Shown: piece after piece, positions 1 to 8,915 of the stretch
Numbering within the stretch: position 1 is the stretch's first letter
How the letters are laid out: each line of letters starts with the position of its first letter
Assembly (NCBI RefSeq): GCF_010550245.1
Contig: NZ_JAAGLU010000011.1
Location: forward strand, 124,001 to 188,000
Direction: 5' to 3'
DNA length: 64,000 bases
Origin: Streptomyces sp. SID12501
GTDB taxonomy: Bacteria > Actinomycetota > Actinomycetes > Streptomycetales > Streptomycetaceae
Notes under the pieces: generated by a model
The model's input: the letters and a program-made list of their open reading frames with translations, nothing else
Told to the model about the DNA's origin: nothing
Databases searched by the model: none
Made by a program: the position numbers and the translations under genes

Positions 1-785
1 TCGTTCTTCTCGATGGCGTGCGCGAGCGTGTGCCCGTAGTTGAGGATCTCCCGCAGGCCCGACTCCTTCAGGTCCGAGGAGACGACCTCCGCCTTCACCT
101 TGATCGACCGCTCGATCAGCTCGGCGGTGTGCGGCCCTGCCGGGCTGCGGGCGGCCTGCGGGTCGGACTCGATCAGCTCCAGGATCGCCGGGTCGGCGAT
201 GAAACCGGCCTTGATGATCTCCGCGAGCCCGGACACGTAGTCGTTGACCGGGAGCGAGTCCAGCGCGGCCAGGTCGCACAGCACACCGGCGGGCGGGTGG
301 AAGGAGCCGACGAGGTTCTTGCCCTCGGCGGTGTTGATGCCGGTCTTGCCGCCGACCGCCGCGTCCACCATCGCGAGGACCGTCGTCGGGATCGCGATCC
401 AGCGCACCCCGCGCAGCCAGGTCGCGGCCACGAAGCCGGCCAGGTCGGTGGTCGCCCCGCCGCCGACACCGACGATGACGTCGGTGCGGGTGAAGTTGGA
501 CTGGCCCAGTGCCTTCCAGCAGTAGGCCGCCACCTCCGCGGTCTTGGCCTCCTCCGCGTTCGGCACCTGGATGGCGACCGTCTCGAAGCCCTGGCCCGCC
601 AGGTCGGCGCGCAGCGCCTCACCGGTCTCCGCGAGCGCCTCGGGGTGGATCACCGCGACCCGCTTCGTCCTGGGCCCGATCAGCCCGCCCAGCTCCTCCA
701 GGAGTTGGCGGCCGATCAGGACCTCGTACGGGTCGCTGCCCGCCGTGCCTCCGACCTGGATCCGCGTCACTGCCTCGCTGCTCAT
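1..785 (-). CDS. aroB: 3-dehydroquinate synthase, C-terminus cut by window edge
   Basis: AroB is the second shikimate-pathway enzyme; it converts DAHP to 3-dehydroquinate using NAD and a metal ion. The translation shows the NAD-binding stretch VGGGATTDLAGFVAATWLRG, the PTTVLAMVDAAVGGKTGIN segment, the DLAALDSLP element, the GLAEIIKAG motif and the NYGHTLAHAIE metal-ligand region, which runs to the left edge. About 261 codons of the usual ~360 are present. The ATG start (MSSEAVTRIQ) overlaps the aroK stop as ATGA, so the two are probably translationally coupled. It is the last visible gene of the alaS-to-aroB operon. The call is secure; only the missing C-terminus is unknown. Confidence 0.97.
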   Translation of the reverse strand, partial: MSSEAVTRIQVGGTAGSDPYEVLIGRQLLEELGGLIGPRTKRVAVIHPEALAETGEALRADLAGQGFETVAIQVPNAEEAKTAEVAAYCWKALGQSNFTRTDVIVGVGGGATTDLAGFVAATWLRGVRWIAIPTTVLAMVDAAVGGKTGINTAEGKNLVGSFHPPAGVLCDLAALDSLPVNDYVSGLAEIIKAGFIADPAILELIESDPQAARSPAGPHTAELIERSIKVKAEVVSSDLKESGLREILNYGHTLAHAIEKN

Positions 786-1297
786 GCTGACTTCAACTCC
801 AGTGCGTCCAGGACGGCTTGGGTGACCTCTTCGGGCGTGCGGCCATCGGTGGCGACGACCGCGTCGGCGACCTCCGTGTACAGGTGGCGACGGGCCTCCA
901 TCAGCTCCCGCCACTGCCGGCGCGGATTGACCGCCAGCATGGGGCGGGCCGCGTTCAGGCCGGTGCGCTGGACCGCTTCATCGACGTCCATCGACAAATA
1001 GACGACCCGGTGCCCGGCCAGCAGCTCGCGGGTGTCCTCGTCGAGGATCGAGCCGCCGCCGAGGGCGAGTACGCCGTCGTGCTCGGCCAGTGCCCGCCGG
1101 ACCGCCTGCTTCTCGACGGCCCGGAACACCGGCTCACCCTCGTCGACGAAGATGTCGGCGATCGTGCGGCCCTGTTCGGCGACGATGTCGTCGTCGGTGT
1201 CCCGGTACGAGCAGTCGAGCCGCCCGGCCAGCAGCCGTCCGACGGTGGACTTGCCGACGCCCATCGGCCCGACCAGAACAATCTGCACCGCGCTCAC
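782..1297 (-). CDS. aroK: shikimate kinase
   Basis: AroK phosphorylates shikimate with ATP to shikimate 3-phosphate. The protein of 171 aa has the Walker A loop GPMGVGKST at about residues 9-17, a DTDDDI shikimate-binding element, a VLALGGGSI motif and the NAARPML lid region. I chose the GTG start (VSAVQIVLVG) because it places the P-loop at the usual distance from the N-terminus and forms a GTGA overlap with the aroC stop. The reading frame stays open upstream into aroC, but that extension is antisense noise in another frame of aroC. The gene lies between aroC and aroB with 4-nt overlaps on both sides. Confidence 0.96.
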   Translation of the reverse strand: MSAVQIVLVGPMGVGKSTVGRLLAGRLDCSYRDTDDDIVAEQGRTIADIFVDEGEPVFRAVEKQAVRRALAEHDGVLALGGGSILDEDTRELLAGHRVVYLSMDVDEAVQRTGLNAARPMLAVNPRRQWRELMEARRHLYTEVADAVVATDGRTPEEVTQAVLDALELKSA

Positions 1298-2478
1298 CGG
1301 ACGATCAGGTGTTCGAGGTAGGACTCCACATTGCGGCGCGTCTCGGGCACGCTGTCGCCGCCGAACTTCTCCACGACCGCGTCGGCCAGGACCAGGGCCA
1401 CCATCGCCTCGGCGACGATCCCGGCCGCCGGGACCGCACACACGTCGGAACGCTGGTGGTGGGCCTGGGTGGCCTCACCGGTGACCACGTCGACGGTCTG
1501 CAGGGCCCGCGGCACGGTCGCGATCGGCTTCATCGCCGCCCGTACGCGCAGCAGCTCACCTGTGGACAGGCCGCCCTCGGTGCCACCGGAACGGCCGGTC
1601 GCACGCCGGATGCCGTCGTCGGTGGGGACGATCTCGTCGTGCGCCTTCGAGCCCGGCACGCGCGCGAGGTCGAAGCCGTCGCCGACCTCGACGCCCTTGA
1701 TGGCCTGGATGCCCATCAGCGCGGCTGCCAACCGGGCGTCCAGGCGCCGGTCCCAGTGCACGTGCGAGCCCAGGCCCACGGGCACGCCGTACGCCAGCAC
1801 CTCGACCACACCACCGAGGGTGTCGCCGTCCTTGTGGGCCTGGTCGATCTCCGCGACCATCGCCTTCGACGCGTCGGCGTCCAGGCAACGCACCGGGTCC
1901 GCGTCCAGCTTCTCCACGTCGGAGGGCTTGGGGTAGACGCCGTAGGGGGCCTTCGCCGCTGCCAGTTCGACGACGTGCGAGACGATCTCGATCCCGGCAG
2001 CCGCCTTCAGGAACGAGCGGGCCACCGCGCCGAGCGCCACCCGCGCGGCCGTCTCGCGCGCGGAGGCGCGTTCCAGGATCGGGCGGGCCTCCGCGAAGCC
2101 GTACTTCTGCATCCCGGCGAGGTCGGCGTGGCCGGGGCGGGGGCGGGTCAGTGGGGCGTTACGGGCGAGCCCGGCCAGGATCTCCGGATCCACCGGGTCG
2201 GCCGCCATCACCTGCTCCCACTTCGGCCACTCGGTGTTGCCGACCATCACCGCGACCGGCGAGCCCATCGACAGACCGTGCCGCACGCCGCCGAGGAAGG
2301 TGATCTCGTCCTGCTCGAACTTCATCCGGGCACCGCGCCCATAGCCAAGCCGCCGCCTCGCCAGGTGGTCCGCCACCAGCTCCGTGGTGATCGGCACGCC
2401 GGCGGGAAGACCCTCCAACGTCGCGACAAGAGCGGGACCGTGGGACTCCCCCGCGGTCAACCAGCGCAACCTGCTCAA
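1294..2478 (-). CDS. aroC: chorismate synthase
   Basis: AroC makes chorismate from EPSP with reduced FMN. At 394 aa it has normal family length. It begins MSRLRWLTAGESHGPAL, containing the first signature (GESHG). It also shows the LARRRLGYGRGARMKFEQD region, the RPRPGHADLAGMQKYG region and the late RSGGTEGGLSTGE FMN-binding loop. It is followed by aroK with a GTGA overlap and separated from aroE upstream by 168 bp, so a promoter may lie in that gap. The product feeds aromatic amino acids and also the pabBC pair at the other end of this window. Confidence 0.97.
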   Translation of the reverse strand: MSRLRWLTAGESHGPALVATLEGLPAGVPITTELVADHLARRRLGYGRGARMKFEQDEITFLGGVRHGLSMGSPVAVMVGNTEWPKWEQVMAADPVDPEILAGLARNAPLTRPRPGHADLAGMQKYGFAEARPILERASARETAARVALGAVARSFLKAAAGIEIVSHVVELAAAKAPYGVYPKPSDVEKLDADPVRCLDADASKAMVAEIDQAHKDGDTLGGVVEVLAYGVPVGLGSHVHWDRRLDARLAAALMGIQAIKGVEVGDGFDLARVPGSKAHDEIVPTDDGIRRATGRSGGTEGGLSTGELLRVRAAMKPIATVPRALQTVDVVTGEATQAHHQRSDVCAVPAAGIVAEAMVALVLADAVVEKFGGDSVPETRRNVESYLEHLIVR

Positions 2479-2646
2479 CGGTGCTCCTCATACTCGCGCC
2501 CTGGGACTGCCCTGCGTACGCGCGTCCTCGCGTACGGCGACGGCGTGACCGGGTGCGCGGCCCTGGCCCGCCACCTCCCGATCCTCCCACGTCCGGGCCG
2601 AATGCCTGATCGGCGGTCCAGCAGCCGGACGCGGCGCCGTATCGGG

Positions 2647-3486
2647 TCAGCGGTCGGCGAGTGCCTTCTCGCCCGCCCTGCGCATGGCGCCCAGCGGGCC
2701 CGGGACGCGCCCGGTCATCTGTTCCACCTGAAGCACCGCCTGGTGCACCAGCAGGTCGAGCCCGCTCACGACCGCCCCGCCGTACGCCGACCAGCGGGCC
2801 GCCAGATCGGTCGGCCAGGGGTGATAGAGCACGTCGAAGAGGGTCGCGGGCCGTTCCGGCACGACACGGGACAGTTCGTCCGTAGCCCCGGCCGGGGTGG
2901 TGGCGATCACCAGCGGGGCGTGCAGCGCCCGTGCCGCGTCCGCCCAGTCCGCCGTGCGGACCTCGACGTCGAGGCGTTCGCCCCACTGCCGCATCTCGGC
3001 GGCCCGGGCCTCGCTGCGGACGTAGACGACGACCTCGCCGGTGCAGATCCGCGCGAGCGCGGCGAGCGCGGAGGAGGCGGTGGCGCCGGCGCCGAGGATC
3101 GCGGCGGAGTCGACCTGTTCGATGCCGTGCTCGCGCAGGGCGCCCACGATCCCGGGGATGTCGGTGTTGTCCCCGACGCAACGCCCGTCCGCGTCGAACA
3201 CGACGGTGTTGACGGCCTCGACCGACGCGGCCGTCTCGCTGACCTCGTCGAGCAGCGGAATGACCGCCCGCTTCAGCGGCATGGTGAGAGACAGCCCCGC
3301 CCACTCGGGCCCGAGACCTCCCAGGAACTCCGACAGCCCCGCCTCGTCGACCTCGAAACGGTCGTACGTCCAGTCGGTGAGCCCCAGTTCCTCGTACGCC
3401 GCGCGGTGCAGCACCGGCGAGAGGGAGTGGGCGATGGGAGAACCGAGCACGGCGGCCCGGCGGGTGTCAGCTGCCCTTGCTCTCAT
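2647..3486 (-). CDS. aroE: shikimate dehydrogenase (NADP+)
   Basis: AroE reduces 3-dehydroshikimate to shikimate. The translation has the substrate-binding GSPIAHSLSP motif near the N-terminus, the LTMPLK catalytic-lysine segment, NTVV and GDNTD motifs, and the dinucleotide-binding loop ILGAGATASSALAAL. I start at the ATG giving MRARAADTRRAAVLG, 279 aa; an upstream in-frame codon would add 15 residues of reverse-frame mltG sequence without family character. The start lies 20 bp inside the 3' end of mltG, indicating coupling. aroC follows after 168 bp. Confidence 0.95.
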   Translation of the reverse strand: MRARAADTRRAAVLGSPIAHSLSPVLHRAAYEELGLTDWTYDRFEVDEAGLSEFLGGLGPEWAGLSLTMPLKRAVIPLLDEVSETAASVEAVNTVVFDADGRCVGDNTDIPGIVGALREHGIEQVDSAAILGAGATASSALAALARICTGEVVVYVRSEARAAEMRQWGERLDVEVRTADWADAARALHAPLVIATTPAGATDELSRVVPERPATLFDVLYHPWPTDLAARWSAYGGAVVSGLDLLVHQAVLQVEQMTGRVPGPLGAMRRAGEKALADR

Positions 3487-5269
3487 TGAACTTGTCCTTG
3501 AGCTTCTGGAATTGCGCGTGGGTCTTGGCAAATTCGGTCTTGCTCACGCCGTCGGTCGCCACGAAGTAGTACCAGCCATCGTCGGTCGGATTCAGCGTCG
3601 CCTTCATCGCCACATCACCCGGGTTCCCGATCGGACCAGGTGGCAGACCCTTGTTGGTGTACGTGTTGTACGGGTCCTTGTTGCTGTTGATCTCCGACTC
3701 GCTGATTTCGATGTTGCTCTCGTTCTTCACATAGTTGAAGGTCGAGTCGAACTGCAGGAAGCCGTAGGTCTCGGGGTTCGAGTAATCGAGGCGGTTGTAG
3801 ACCACCTCGGCCATCTTGCGGTAGTCGTCGATGGTCTTGCCCTCGGCCTGGACGAGGCTCGCCACCGTGAGGACCTGAAGCGGGCTGTCGAGTTTGAGCG
3901 CCTTGGCCTTGGCTTCGAGGTCTAGCGCGTCGTACTTGGCGGCCGCCTGCGTGACCATTTCCTTCAGGACTTCCGCGGGTTTCATCCCCTTGGCGGCGGG
4001 ATAGGTCGCCGGGTAAAGGAAACCTTCCAGCGGGTCCTTGATCTTCTTGTTGTCGTTCGCCCAGTCCGGCAGACCAAGGCTCTTGTAATCTTTTTTCGCC
4101 ACCTTCTCGGTGGTACCGACGGAAAGCCCTAGCTGTTTGTCGATCTTCTCGTAGACCTGGACGTTGCGCAGTCCGGGGGCAACGATCAGGTTGTTCTGAC
4201 TCTTGGGGTCGAGCATCATCACGACGGCACTCTTGGCGGACATCTCCTTGTTCAGGACATAGACGCCGGCCTGGATCTTCTTCCCGTCGGGATTCTCCGA
4301 CTGCGCGGAGACAAAGGCGTCGACACTCTTGACGACACCTTTCGCTTTCAGCGCCTGGGCGATTTCGTAACCGCCCGCACCTTTGGGAATCTCGACGGTT
4401 ACCGTCGCACTCGTACCGTCACCCGCGTAGTCGGGAGCCGCGCCGAAACGGCTTTGGTAGAACTGGTACCCGAAATACCCGACTCCGGCGATGCCGCCAC
4501 CGAACACCAGAACGACCACCAGGCAGGCGGTCCCGGTGCGGCGCTTCTTGCTCTTCCCGTTCTTCCCGCCCTTGCCACTCTTGGCGCCGTCCCGGCCCTT
4601 CCGGTCGCCACGGCCCCGACGCCCCTCCGCCTCGTCCTCGGGCTCGTCGTCATCGTCACCGTCCGCGAAGAAGGCGTGTTCGCCCTGGTCGGGGCCAGGG
4701 TCCCAGCCGGTCTGCGGTTCCGGTTCCGGCGCCGGCGCGGGTTCCGGCTCGCCACCGCGCCTGGCCGGCGGCTCGGGAGGGGGGTAGGCGTCAGGCGTGC
4801 CGTAGTAGTCGGGCTGCTCACCGCCGTACACGGCGGCCTGCTGGGCGTACGGGTCCGTGGGGTCGGCGACGTACGGGACCTGCGCCTGCTGACCGGCGTC
4901 CCAGCCGCCGTTCGCGTACTGCTGCTGGCCCTGATCGCCGTACTGCTGCTGGTGGGCCTGATCGCCGTACTGCTGCGGGTACTGCTGGGGGTACTGCTGC
5001 GGCTGTTGGGGCTGCTGCTGATACTGCTGGTCCGGGTACTGCTGGCCCGGGTACTGCTGCTGCGCCTGACCGTAGGCGGCCTGCTGGCCGTCGGTGCCCC
5101 AGTCGCCGTACTGCTGCTGTTGCGACTGCTGCTGCGGGTATTGCTGCGGCTGGCCGCCGTAGGAGGACTGGTCGGCCTGGGCCTGCTGTCCTTCCCATCC
5201 GGCGTCCCCGTACAACGGGTCCTCCGGATGCCACGGTTCGGAGCCTGGGCCCCGGCCATACTCAGTCAT
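3467..5269 (-). CDS. mltG: endolytic murein transglycosylase MltG (YceG family) with long Gln-rich N-terminus
   Basis: MltG cleaves nascent glycan strands and is thought to terminate peptidoglycan polymerisation. This 600-aa protein starts MTEYGRGPGSEPWHPEDPL; the upstream open extension lacks a plausible start. Residues ~25-145 form a Gln/Tyr/Pro-rich low-complexity tract. An acidic and then Lys/Gly-rich linker leads to one membrane helix at ~245-267 (ACLVVVLVFGGGIAGVGYFG). The YceG domain fills the rest, with PLEGFLYPATY, the catalytic-glutamate region LASLVQAEGKTIDDY (Glu about 476) and NKGLPPGPIGNPG. Typical Gram-negative members have ~340 aa, so the cytoplasmic N-terminus is the unusual part. 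The 3' end overlaps aroE by 20 bp. Confidence 0.94.
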   Translation of the reverse strand: MTEYGRGPGSEPWHPEDPLYGDAGWEGQQAQADQSSYGGQPQQYPQQQSQQQQYGDWGTDGQQAAYGQAQQQYPGQQYPDQQYQQQPQQPQQYPQQYPQQYGDQAHQQQYGDQGQQQYANGGWDAGQQAQVPYVADPTDPYAQQAAVYGGEQPDYYGTPDAYPPPEPPARRGGEPEPAPAPEPEPQTGWDPGPDQGEHAFFADGDDDDEPEDEAEGRRGRGDRKGRDGAKSGKGGKNGKSKKRRTGTACLVVVLVFGGGIAGVGYFGYQFYQSRFGAAPDYAGDGTSATVTVEIPKGAGGYEIAQALKAKGVVKSVDAFVSAQSENPDGKKIQAGVYVLNKEMSAKSAVVMMLDPKSQNNLIVAPGLRNVQVYEKIDKQLGLSVGTTEKVAKKDYKSLGLPDWANDNKKIKDPLEGFLYPATYPAAKGMKPAEVLKEMVTQAAAKYDALDLEAKAKALKLDSPLQVLTVASLVQAEGKTIDDYRKMAEVVYNRLDYSNPETYGFLQFDSTFNYVKNESNIEISESEINSNKDPYNTYTNKGLPPGPIGNPGDVAMKATLNPTDDGWYYFVATDGVSKTEFAKTHAQFQKLKDKFNESKGS

Positions 5270-5394
5270 CAATCCCCTAGAGCCGCGAGGCGGCCGATCA
5301 CGCGGCCCCCACTCCGCCGCTACCGTTCCGCCTCTTACTGTGCGGCTACTGTTCGAACAGAGCCACAATCGCGCGGAACGTTACCGTATCGCGA

Positions 5395-5880
5395 TCAGAT
5401 GACCACTTCGACGCCCTCGCCGGGGGCTTTACCTGACACCCGTTCGGATTCCAGAGCCTGCTGCAGGATGATCACGGCCGCGGCCTGGTCAATGACCGAT
5501 CTGCCCTTTTTCGATTTCACACCCGAGGCGCGCAGTCCCTGACTGGCCGTCACCGTCGTCATGCGCTCGTCCAGCAGCCGCACCGGGATCGGCGTGATCA
5601 GACCGGCCAACTGCTGGGCGAACCCGCGGACCTTCACGGCGGCGGGGCCCTCGCCCCCCTTGAGGGAGCGAGGGAGGCCGACGACGACCTCGATGGGTTC
5701 GTACTCCTCGACGAGTTGCTTCAGCCTGCGCTGAGCTGCGGGAACGTCCCGGCCCGGGACCGTCTCCACCGGAGTGGCGAGGATCCCGTCGGGGTCGCAC
5801 GAGGCGACCCCGATCCGGGCGTCCCCGACGTCGATCGCGAGTCGACGGCCGCGACGCATGGTGTTGTCGTCGGCGCTCAC
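5395..5880 (-). CDS. ruvX: RuvX/YqgF family RNase H-fold Holliday-junction resolvase-like protein
   Basis: RuvX (YqgF) is an RNase H-fold nuclease linked to pre-16S rRNA 5' processing and proposed as an alternative Holliday-junction resolvase. The 161-aa protein shows LAIDVGDARIGVASCDPDG (first acidic residue), VVVGLPRSLKG, RLLDERMTTVTA and the C-terminal SVIDQAAAVIILQ motif. The GTG start at 5880 gives a GTGA overlap with alaS. An ATG 21 bp downstream (MRRGRRLAIDV) is the start seen in many relatives and is equally possible. mltG follows after 125 bp. Confidence 0.93.
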   Translation of the reverse strand: MSADDNTMRRGRRLAIDVGDARIGVASCDPDGILATPVETVPGRDVPAAQRRLKQLVEEYEPIEVVVGLPRSLKGGEGPAAVKVRGFAQQLAGLITPIPVRLLDERMTTVTASQGLRASGVKSKKGRSVIDQAAAVIILQQALESERVSGKAPGEGVEVVI

Positions 5881-8549
5881 TTGGCCGTTTCCGCCACGAG
5901 GCGCTCGACGGCGTCGACGGCCTCGCCGACAGCGGCCGGGTTCTGGCCACCGCCCTGGGCGACGTCCGGCTTGCCGCCACCGCCGCCACCGAGGGTCTTG
6001 GCGGCCGTACGAACCAGGTCGCCCGCCTTGAGACCGCGCTCGCGGGCGGCCTCGTTGGTGGCGATGACCGTCAGCGGCTTCCCGTTGGCCGTGGTGAAGA
6101 GGGCGACGACGGCAGCCCGGCCGCCCTGGATGCGGCCCCGCACATCGAGGACCAGCTTGCGCAGGTCATCGGCGCTCGTGCCGTCCGGGACCTGGCCGGT
6201 GACCAGGGCGACCCCCTTGACGTCCTTGGCGCCCTGGGCGAGACCGGCGGCGGCCTGGAGGACCTTCTCGGCGCGGAACTTCTCGATCTCCTTCTCGGCC
6301 TCCTTCAGCTTGCCGAGCATGGCTGAGATCTTCTCCGGAAGCTCCTCCGGGCGGCCCTTGACCAGCTCCTGGAGCTGGGCGACGACCGTGTGCTCCCGGG
6401 CCAGGAAGTTGTAGGCGTCCACGCCGACGAGAGCCTCGATACGCCGGACACCCGAACCGATGGACGACTCGCCGAGCAGCTTGACCAGACCGAGCTGCGA
6501 GGTGTTGTGGACGTGCGTACCGCCGCACAGCTCCTTGGAGAAGTCGCCGATGGTCACGACGCGCACGCGCTCGCCGTACTTCTCGCCGAACTCGGCGATG
6601 GCGCCCTGCTTCTTGGCCTCATCGAGGCTGAGGATCTCGGCGTGCACGTCCAGGTCGCGGGCGAGCACCTCGTTGATCTGCTGCTCCACGTCGGTCATCA
6701 CGGCCGTCGGGACGGCGGACGGGGAGCCGAAGTCGAAGCGGAAGCGGCCGGGCTGGTTCTCGGAACCGGCCTGGGCGGCCGTCGGGCCGAGGGCGTCGCG
6801 CAGGGCCTGGTGGGTGAGGTGGGTGGCCGAGTGGGCGCGGGCGATGGCCGTGCGGCGGCGCACGTCGATGGCGGCCTGGGCCTTGGCGCCGACGGTCACC
6901 TCACCGACCTGGACGACGCCCTTGTGCACGTACACGCCGGGCACCGGCTTCTGGCAGTCGCGGATCTCGATGACGGCACCGGTGTCGATCCTGATGCGGC
7001 CGGTGTCGCCGATCTGACCGCCGCCCTCGGCGTAGAACGGGGTGCGGTCGAGGACGATCTCGACCTCGTCGCCCTCGGTGGCGGCCGGGGAGGACACACC
7101 GTCGACGAGGATGCCGACGACCGTCGACTCGCCCTCGGTGCGGTCGTACCCGAAGAACTCGGTCTCACCGGCGGCGTCGGAGATCTCGCGGTAGGCGCCC
7201 ATGTCGGCGTGCCCGGTCTTTTTGGCCCTGGCGTCGGCCTTGGCGCGGTCCCGCTGCTCCTTCATCAGGCGCCGGAAGCCGTCCTCGTCCACGGAAAGGC
7301 CCTGTTCGGCGGCCATTTCGAGAGTGAGGTCGATCGGGAAGCCCCAGGTGTCGTGGAGCAGGAAGGCCTTGTCGCCGGCGAGGACCTTGCCACCGGCGGC
7401 CTTGGTCTCCGTGACGGCGGTGTCGAGGATGTTGGTGCCGCCCTTGAGGGCCTTGAGGAAGGCGGCCTCCTCGGCGAGGGCCACGGTCTCGATTCGCTTG
7501 CGGTCGGTGACGAGCTCCGGGTACTGCCGGCCCATCATCGCGATCACGACGTCGATGAGGTCCTGGACGACCGGGCCGGTGGCGCCCAGCAGTCGCATGT
7601 TGCGGATGGCGCGGCGCATGATGCGGCGCAGCACGTAGCCACGGCCCTCGTTGCCGGGCGAGACGCCGTCGCCGATGAGCATCACGGACGTACGCATGTG
7701 GTCGGTGACCACGCGCAGGGAGACGTCCGAGGCGTGGGCGTCGCCGTAGCGGACACCGGTCAGCTCGGTGGCCTTGTCGATCACGGCCATGGAGGTGTCG
7801 ATCTCGTACAGGTTCTGCACGCCCTGCAGAATCATGGCGAGTCGCTCGAGGCCGAGGCCCGTGTCGATGTTCTTGCTCGGCAGGTCGCCGAGGATCTCGA
7901 AGTCCTCCTTCGAGGTGCCCTCGCCCCGCTCGTACTGCATGAAGACGAGGTTCCAGATCTCCACGTACCGCTCGTCGTTGACGGCCGGGCCGCCCTCGAC
8001 GCCGAACTCGGGGCCGCGGTCGTAGTTGATCTCGGAGCAGGGTCCGCACGGTCCGGGGACGCCCATGGACCAGAAGTTGTCCTTCTTGCCCAGGCGCTGG
8101 ATGCGCTCGGCCGGGACGCCGATCTGCTCGCGCCAGATCTGCTCGGCCTCGTCGTCGTCGAGGTAGACGGTGATCCAGAGCTTCTCGGGCTCAAGGCCGT
8201 AGCCACCGTCCGCGACGGAGTTGGTGAGCAGGTCCCAGGCGTACCTGATGGCTCCTTCCTTGAAGTAGTCACCGAAGGAGAAGTTGCCGCACATCTGGAA
8301 GAAGGTGCCGTGCCGGGTGGTCTTGCCGACCTCTTCGATGTCGGGCGTACGCACGCACTTCTGCACGCTGGTGGCGCGCGGGGCGGGCGGCTTCGTCTCA
8401 CCGAGGAAGTACGGCTTGAAGGGGACCATGCCGGCGTTGACCAGGAGCAGAGTCGGGTCGTCCGCGATGAGCGACGCCGAAGGAACGACGGTGTGCCCGC
8501 GCTCCTCGTAGAAGCTCAACCAGCGGCGACGAATCTCGGCCGACTCCAT
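5877..8549 (-). CDS. alaS: alanine--tRNA ligase
   Basis: AlaS charges tRNA-Ala. The 890-aa length is normal. It has the class II catalytic domain from the N-terminus (EIRRRWLSFYEERGH, FKPYFLGE, GTFFQMCGNFSFGDYFKEGAI), the tRNA-recognition domain, an editing domain with HSATHLTHQALRDALG and CGGTHV zinc-ligand motifs near residues 565-680, and a Gly-rich C-Ala domain (GGGGGGKPDVAQGGG). Its stop overlaps ruvX and its ATG shares one base with the stop of the DUF6167 gene upstream (TGATG), so it sits mid-operon. Confidence 0.98.
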   Translation of the reverse strand: MESAEIRRRWLSFYEERGHTVVPSASLIADDPTLLLVNAGMVPFKPYFLGETKPPAPRATSVQKCVRTPDIEEVGKTTRHGTFFQMCGNFSFGDYFKEGAIRYAWDLLTNSVADGGYGLEPEKLWITVYLDDDEAEQIWREQIGVPAERIQRLGKKDNFWSMGVPGPCGPCSEINYDRGPEFGVEGGPAVNDERYVEIWNLVFMQYERGEGTSKEDFEILGDLPSKNIDTGLGLERLAMILQGVQNLYEIDTSMAVIDKATELTGVRYGDAHASDVSLRVVTDHMRTSVMLIGDGVSPGNEGRGYVLRRIMRRAIRNMRLLGATGPVVQDLIDVVIAMMGRQYPELVTDRKRIETVALAEEAAFLKALKGGTNILDTAVTETKAAGGKVLAGDKAFLLHDTWGFPIDLTLEMAAEQGLSVDEDGFRRLMKEQRDRAKADARAKKTGHADMGAYREISDAAGETEFFGYDRTEGESTVVGILVDGVSSPAATEGDEVEIVLDRTPFYAEGGGQIGDTGRIRIDTGAVIEIRDCQKPVPGVYVHKGVVQVGEVTVGAKAQAAIDVRRRTAIARAHSATHLTHQALRDALGPTAAQAGSENQPGRFRFDFGSPSAVPTAVMTDVEQQINEVLARDLDVHAEILSLDEAKKQGAIAEFGEKYGERVRVVTIGDFSKELCGGTHVHNTSQLGLVKLLGESSIGSGVRRIEALVGVDAYNFLAREHTVVAQLQELVKGRPEELPEKISAMLGKLKEAEKEIEKFRAEKVLQAAAGLAQGAKDVKGVALVTGQVPDGTSADDLRKLVLDVRGRIQGGRAAVVALFTTANGKPLTVIATNEAARERGLKAGDLVRTAAKTLGGGGGGKPDVAQGGGQNPAAVGEAVDAVERLVAETAK

Positions 8550-8908
8550 CAGTGGTCCTCATTCCGGTTGTACGAGTGCTTGTTGTCCAGCATCCCGTAG
8601 AGCTTCTCGTCGTGCTTCTGGTTTTCCGGCCCGCGGTCGAGGGCGGTGAGCCGCCGCTGCGGGGGCAGGCCCCGGCCCGGGGGTTCGGCGATCCCGAGGG
8701 CCTCGCCCAGTTCGGCCTCGCGCTGGGCCATCCCGGCCCGCACGTCGAGGGCGAAGTCCTTGACCCGGTGGCCGGCCTCGATCGCCTTGTTGGCGGCCTG
8801 CGCGGCCAGGTGCTCGGGGGTCAGCTGCCGGATCTTGCGGTTGACCTTGGTGGTGGCCCACACACCGGCCGCGGCGCCCGCGGTGAACCAGAACGTACGG
8901 CGGAACAT
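8549..8908 (-). CDS. DUF6167-type small membrane-associated protein
   Basis: This 119-aa protein starts MFRRTFWFTAGAAAGVWATTKVNRKI, a short hydrophobic stretch that could be a single membrane helix, followed by a predicted helical soluble region and a charged tail. I recognise it as the small conserved protein found upstream of alaS in streptomycetes (DUF6167 in my recollection); no function is known. The ATG start is clear. Its stop overlaps the alaS start by one base and it lies 7 bp after the DUF948 gene, so all three are co-transcribed. Confidence 0.8.
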   Translation of the reverse strand: MFRRTFWFTAGAAAGVWATTKVNRKIRQLTPEHLAAQAANKAIEAGHRVKDFALDVRAGMAQREAELGEALGIAEPPGRGLPPQRRLTALDRGPENQKHDEKLYGMLDNKHSYNRNEDH

Positions 8909-8915
8909 GCGGGGT

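Noticed and set aside
1090..3489. A 799-codon plus-strand frame antisense to aroK, aroC and aroE.
   Set aside because: It spans three well-supported opposite-strand genes and has Arg/Pro/His-rich composition typical of shadow frames.
6390..8600. A 736-codon open frame on the plus strand antisense to alaS.
   Set aside because: High GC content keeps antisense frames open; the translation is Val/Gly/Leu/His-rich without domains and mirrors the alaS codon pattern.
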